A stretch of 6,942 nt of DNA from Acidobacteriota bacterium. GTDB lineage: Bacteria > Acidobacteriota > Thermoanaerobaculia > Multivoradales > JAHZIX01. Under the pieces are notes generated by a model that did not search any database, had not been told where the DNA came from, and was given only the letters and a program-made list of their open reading frames with translations. Of this stretch, positions 5,046-6,942 are shown in pieces. The first letter of the stretch is position 1, and the number at the start of each line of letters is the position of its first letter. Location: positions 1,493-8,434 of the forward strand of contig JAGQSE010000292.1 of NCBI GenBank assembly GCA_020439725.1. Direction: 5' to 3'. The position numbers were made by a program, and so were the translations under genes.

Positions 5046-6212
5046 ATGAATACGACAACCGCCCCCTCGATCCTTCCATCGTCTGCCTTCCCATCACCGT
5101 CCCTCACCGCCGAGCAGGCCGCCGACCGTCGCCATGCCGAGCGTGAGGCGTCGGAAGAGCGCGCGGAACGGATGCGCTTCGAACGCTTCTACCGGGAGCT
5201 TCCCGGTGCCGATCGCTCGTACTTCATGTTCTTCTCGAGCGGCCTGCTCCACTGGGCGGCCTCCGCGCTCCGGCTGCTGCCCCTCTCGGTGCCGTTGGTG
5301 CTGCTGGGGACGGCTCTCGAAGCCGAGGAGCGCAGCTGGGCGGAGAAGCGTTCGGGACGGCCCTTCCATCATTTCGACTTGCGCATCGACGACGCCAGCG
5401 CTCTCGACCTTCTGAGCGACACCGCCGAGACCGGGTTCGGCTGGATCCACATCGACTCCTTCGTGCTCCACCCGCCGCTCCTCGAGGAGCTGCGCACCCC
5501 CGGCCCCGAGGCCGTACGCACGGTGTGGACCACGACCCAGCTCGGTCCGATGCCGGTGGCCCACTCGGCGCTGGCGTTCTTCGAGACGGAGCCGGTACGC
5601 AGGCTGCGCGAGACGGGGCTCCGGGCGAGCTTCAAGCCGCACTCGTATTCGATCAGCGGTCGCGACCGCCACGCCGGCGAGCGCCAGGTCTTCGACCGGG
5701 TGCCGACACGTGACGAGATCGAGGCCACGCGGGGCGTCCTACCCTGGACCGGCGAGGGCCTGCCGGCGTATCCGTCGGGCTACGACTACTTCCCCCTGCT
5801 GTCCTGGTACCAGGCGGTGGCCCATGCCCAGGGCCATCCGAGCCGCGCGATCCGCGATTACGCTCGCTCCGACGGCGCCGTCAACGGCCAGTTCACCCGC
5901 GAGGTGATCCACGTCAACGGGGTCGCCACCTACCGCGACGTGTACCGCGAGGTCACCCGCGACCACCCGGAGGATTCGAAGCTCCGCTCGCTACCGCTGG
6001 TGCGCTTCTATCCCCAGCTCCTCCAGCTCGAGAGCGTCGTCCTGGCTTCCTCCGCCCAGACGTTGCCCGAGTCCTACCGCGACCTCGAACGCGAGCTGGC
6101 CGGGGACGTCCGGGCCCTGGGCCTCGACCCCGCCGGCACCCCAGATCGGCTGGTGGGCTACCTCGGCAGCCTGGGCGTTCCGCCGCAGGTGCTGGGGAGT
6201 CTGCTCGGCTAG
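5046..6212 (+). CDS. Conserved-looking protein of unknown function, possibly GT-A-like glycosyltransferase
   Basis: I do not recognise this 388-residue protein with certainty. Residues 1-20 are low-complexity (T, S, P rich). Residues 21-50 form a charged, probably helical segment. Residues 64-90 are hydrophobic (LLHWAASALRLLPLSVPLVLLG); they contain Arg76 and are followed by 'EAEERSW', which fits a buried helix-strand better than a membrane anchor. Then come FHHFDLRIDD (107-116), FGWIHIDSFVLHP..LEEL (131-149), PSGYDYFPLLSWYQAVAHAQG (243-263) and REVIHVNGVATYR (285-297). The order (strand, 'HIDSFVL' acidic turn near Asp137, later aromatic-rich segment, late 'VIHVNG' histidine) resembles GT-A nucleotide-sugar transferases with a DxD-like site. 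That is inference; a strict DxD is absent. It has no cysteine and no signal peptide. The ATG at 5046 lacks a Shine-Dalgarno; Met43 (5172) is an alternative start. It lies 173 bp after the repeat-protein gene on the same strand. Confidence 0.8.
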   Translation: MNTTTAPSILPSSAFPSPSLTAEQAADRRHAEREASEERAERMRFERFYRELPGADRSYFMFFSSGLLHWAASALRLLPLSVPLVLLGTALEAEERSWAEKRSGRPFHHFDLRIDDASALDLLSDTAETGFGWIHIDSFVLHPPLLEELRTPGPEAVRTVWTTTQLGPMPVAHSALAFFETEPVRRLRETGLRASFKPHSYSISGRDRHAGERQVFDRVPTRDEIEATRGVLPWTGEGLPAYPSGYDYFPLLSWYQAVAHAQGHPSRAIRDYARSDGAVNGQFTREVIHVNGVATYRDVYREVTRDHPEDSKLRSLPLVRFYPQLLQLESVVLASSAQTLPESYRDLERELAGDVRALGLDPAGTPDRLVGYLGSLGVPPQVLGSLLG

Positions 6213-6227
6213 ACGCTTCGGCTGGGG

Positions 6228-6250
6228 CTCGGGCTGGCGGCAGCCGGGAG
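6228..6250. terminator. Short hairpin between convergent genes, weak terminator candidate
   Basis: GGCTG (6232-6236) pairs with CAGCC (6241-6245) around GCGG, with an imperfect extension of CTC (6228-6230) to GAG through a mismatch and a bulge. It fills the 43-bp gap between two convergent genes and would serve both. No T-tract exists on either strand, and a 5-bp stem is weak evidence. Confidence 0.25.
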
Positions 6251-6255
6251 GCCGA

Positions 6256-6942
6256 TCAGCTCTTCGGTTCGAGCGTCCTGTCGAGATAGATCGTGTAGAC
6301 CAGCCGCTTTCCGGCCACCGGTCCGCCGACGGCTTCTTCGTAGGGTGCGGCGAGGCCCGCGTCGACGATCTCCTGCGCGGAGAGCCCCGCGGCGATGGCG
6401 GCGTCGACTTTCGTCGAGACGTCGACCAGCATGTGGCGGTAGGCCTCGAGCTCGGGTTTGCGCACCACCTTGCCGTGACCGGGGATGATCCGCGTCTCGG
6501 CGTCGGCGCGGGCCAGGACCGAGTCGATGGCGGCGAGGACGCCTTCGAGCGAGCCGCCGGCCCACTGATCGATGAACAGCGGTCCGCCGACCTCGAGGAT
6601 GTCGCCCATGTGCACCGTGTTGGCGTCGGGGAACCAGATCATCAGGTCGGTGTCCGTGTGGGCCCTGGGGGCCACGGTGATCTCGATCCGGTGGCCGCCG
6701 AGGACGAAGTCGGTGCGCCCATGGATCTCGACCTGGGGCAGCGACGCCTCGTCGGCGGGCTTGCGGTGCCAGTCCCACTCTTTGACCGTCAGCGCCTTGC
6801 GTGCCTCGCGGGCCAGATTGGCGTGCCCCACCAGCACTGCACCGATAGCGCGGAGCGCGGCGTTCCCGGCGATGTGGTCATCGTGGTAGTGCGTGTTGAT
6901 CACCCAGCGCACCGGCTTCTCGCCAAGCTGCCGGAGCGTCGC
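6256..6942 (-). CDS. MBL-fold metallo-hydrolase (N-terminus outside window)
   Basis: A minus-strand frame open to the window edge encodes 228 visible residues of a metallo-beta-lactamase-fold hydrolase with a complete two-metal site: HYHDDH (His18, His20, Asp22, His23), His95 in AHTDTD, Asp114 in HMGD and His156 in PGHG. The bridging ligand is Asp114; class B1 beta-lactamases have Cys there, so a general hydrolase (thioesterase, lactonase or detoxification type) is likelier than an antibiotic-resistance enzyme. The substrate cannot be told. The first beta-strands that precede HxHxDH, usually 50-80 residues, must lie right of the window, along with any signal peptide. The GTG at 6912 is an internal codon: 'EKPVRWVINTHYH' reads through it as in relatives. 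The C-terminal helical tail (after 156) ends at TGA 6256-6258. It converges on the 388-residue gene with a 43-bp gap and no overlap. Confidence 0.9.
   Translation of the reverse strand, partial: ATLRQLGEKPVRWVINTHYHDDHIAGNAALRAIGAVLVGHANLAREARKALTVKEWDWHRKPADEASLPQVEIHGRTDFVLGGHRIEITVAPRAHTDTDLMIWFPDANTVHMGDILEVGGPLFIDQWAGGSLEGVLAAIDSVLARADAETRIIPGHGKVVRKPELEAYRHMLVDVSTKVDAAIAAGLSAQEIVDAGLAAPYEEAVGGPVAGKRLVYTIYLDRTLEPKS

Noticed and set aside
5235..5315. Transmembrane helix in the 388-residue protein (residues 64-90)
   Set aside because: The hydrophobic run is interrupted by His69 and Arg76 and is followed by a strand-like VPLVLLG, so a soluble core segment is likelier.
6209..6778. A minus-strand frame of 189 codons overlapping the metallo-hydrolase
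   Set aside because: Arg-rich out-of-frame reading of the hydrolase, whose own frame carries all metal ligands.
6910..6912. GTG as start of the metallo-hydrolase
   Set aside because: The frame continues to the window edge with family-like sequence (EKPVRWVINTHYH), and the fold needs N-terminal strands before the metal motif.
1..6942. tRNA, CRISPR array, insertion sequence or att site
   Set aside because: No cloverleaf-like sequence, no spaced direct-repeat array outside coding repeats, no transposase and no terminal inverted repeats were seen.

Overview
This is a high-GC (about 70% by eye) bacterial window with dense genes, separate promoters and short gaps. No gap without a gene exceeds 300 bases. 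I see no tRNA, rRNA, CRISPR array or insertion sequence. The best lineage guess, by inference only, is Acidobacteriota (Thermoanaerobaculia-like). It rests on a long secreted ELWxxDGT-repeat protein ending in a 'DGLETGDASRW' module, a C-terminal style I associate with that group. Myxococcota or another high-GC phylum is not excluded.

Layout, left to right. (1) The 3' end of topA (+): three topoisomerase I C-terminal repeats, then a histone-H1-like lysine tail with a perfect 5-residue period. (2) A peroxiredoxin of the Prx5/type II class (+) with its own Shine-Dalgarno site. (3) A 1108-residue exported protein (+): signal peptide, 17 full ELWxxDGTxxGT units plus a terminal half unit at about 48-residue spacing, and a C-terminal beta-rich domain. 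(4) A 173-bp gap holding a perfect 12-bp hairpin, an orphan consensus Shine-Dalgarno sequence, a 7-bp direct repeat and an AT-rich island. (5) A 388-residue, cysteine-free protein of unknown function (+), possibly GT-A-glycosyltransferase-like and possibly translated from a leaderless mRNA. (6) A convergent (-) MBL-fold metallo-hydrolase whose N-terminus lies beyond the right edge.

The genes do not form an obvious operon. TopA and the peroxiredoxin are housekeeping/stress functions, the large repeat protein is a surface or secreted structural/adhesive candidate, and the last two are independent. Most gene ends carry GC-rich hairpins without a U-tract. The parts most worth a second look are the repeat protein, the unrecognised 388-residue protein, and the intergenic element at 4902-5045 between them.
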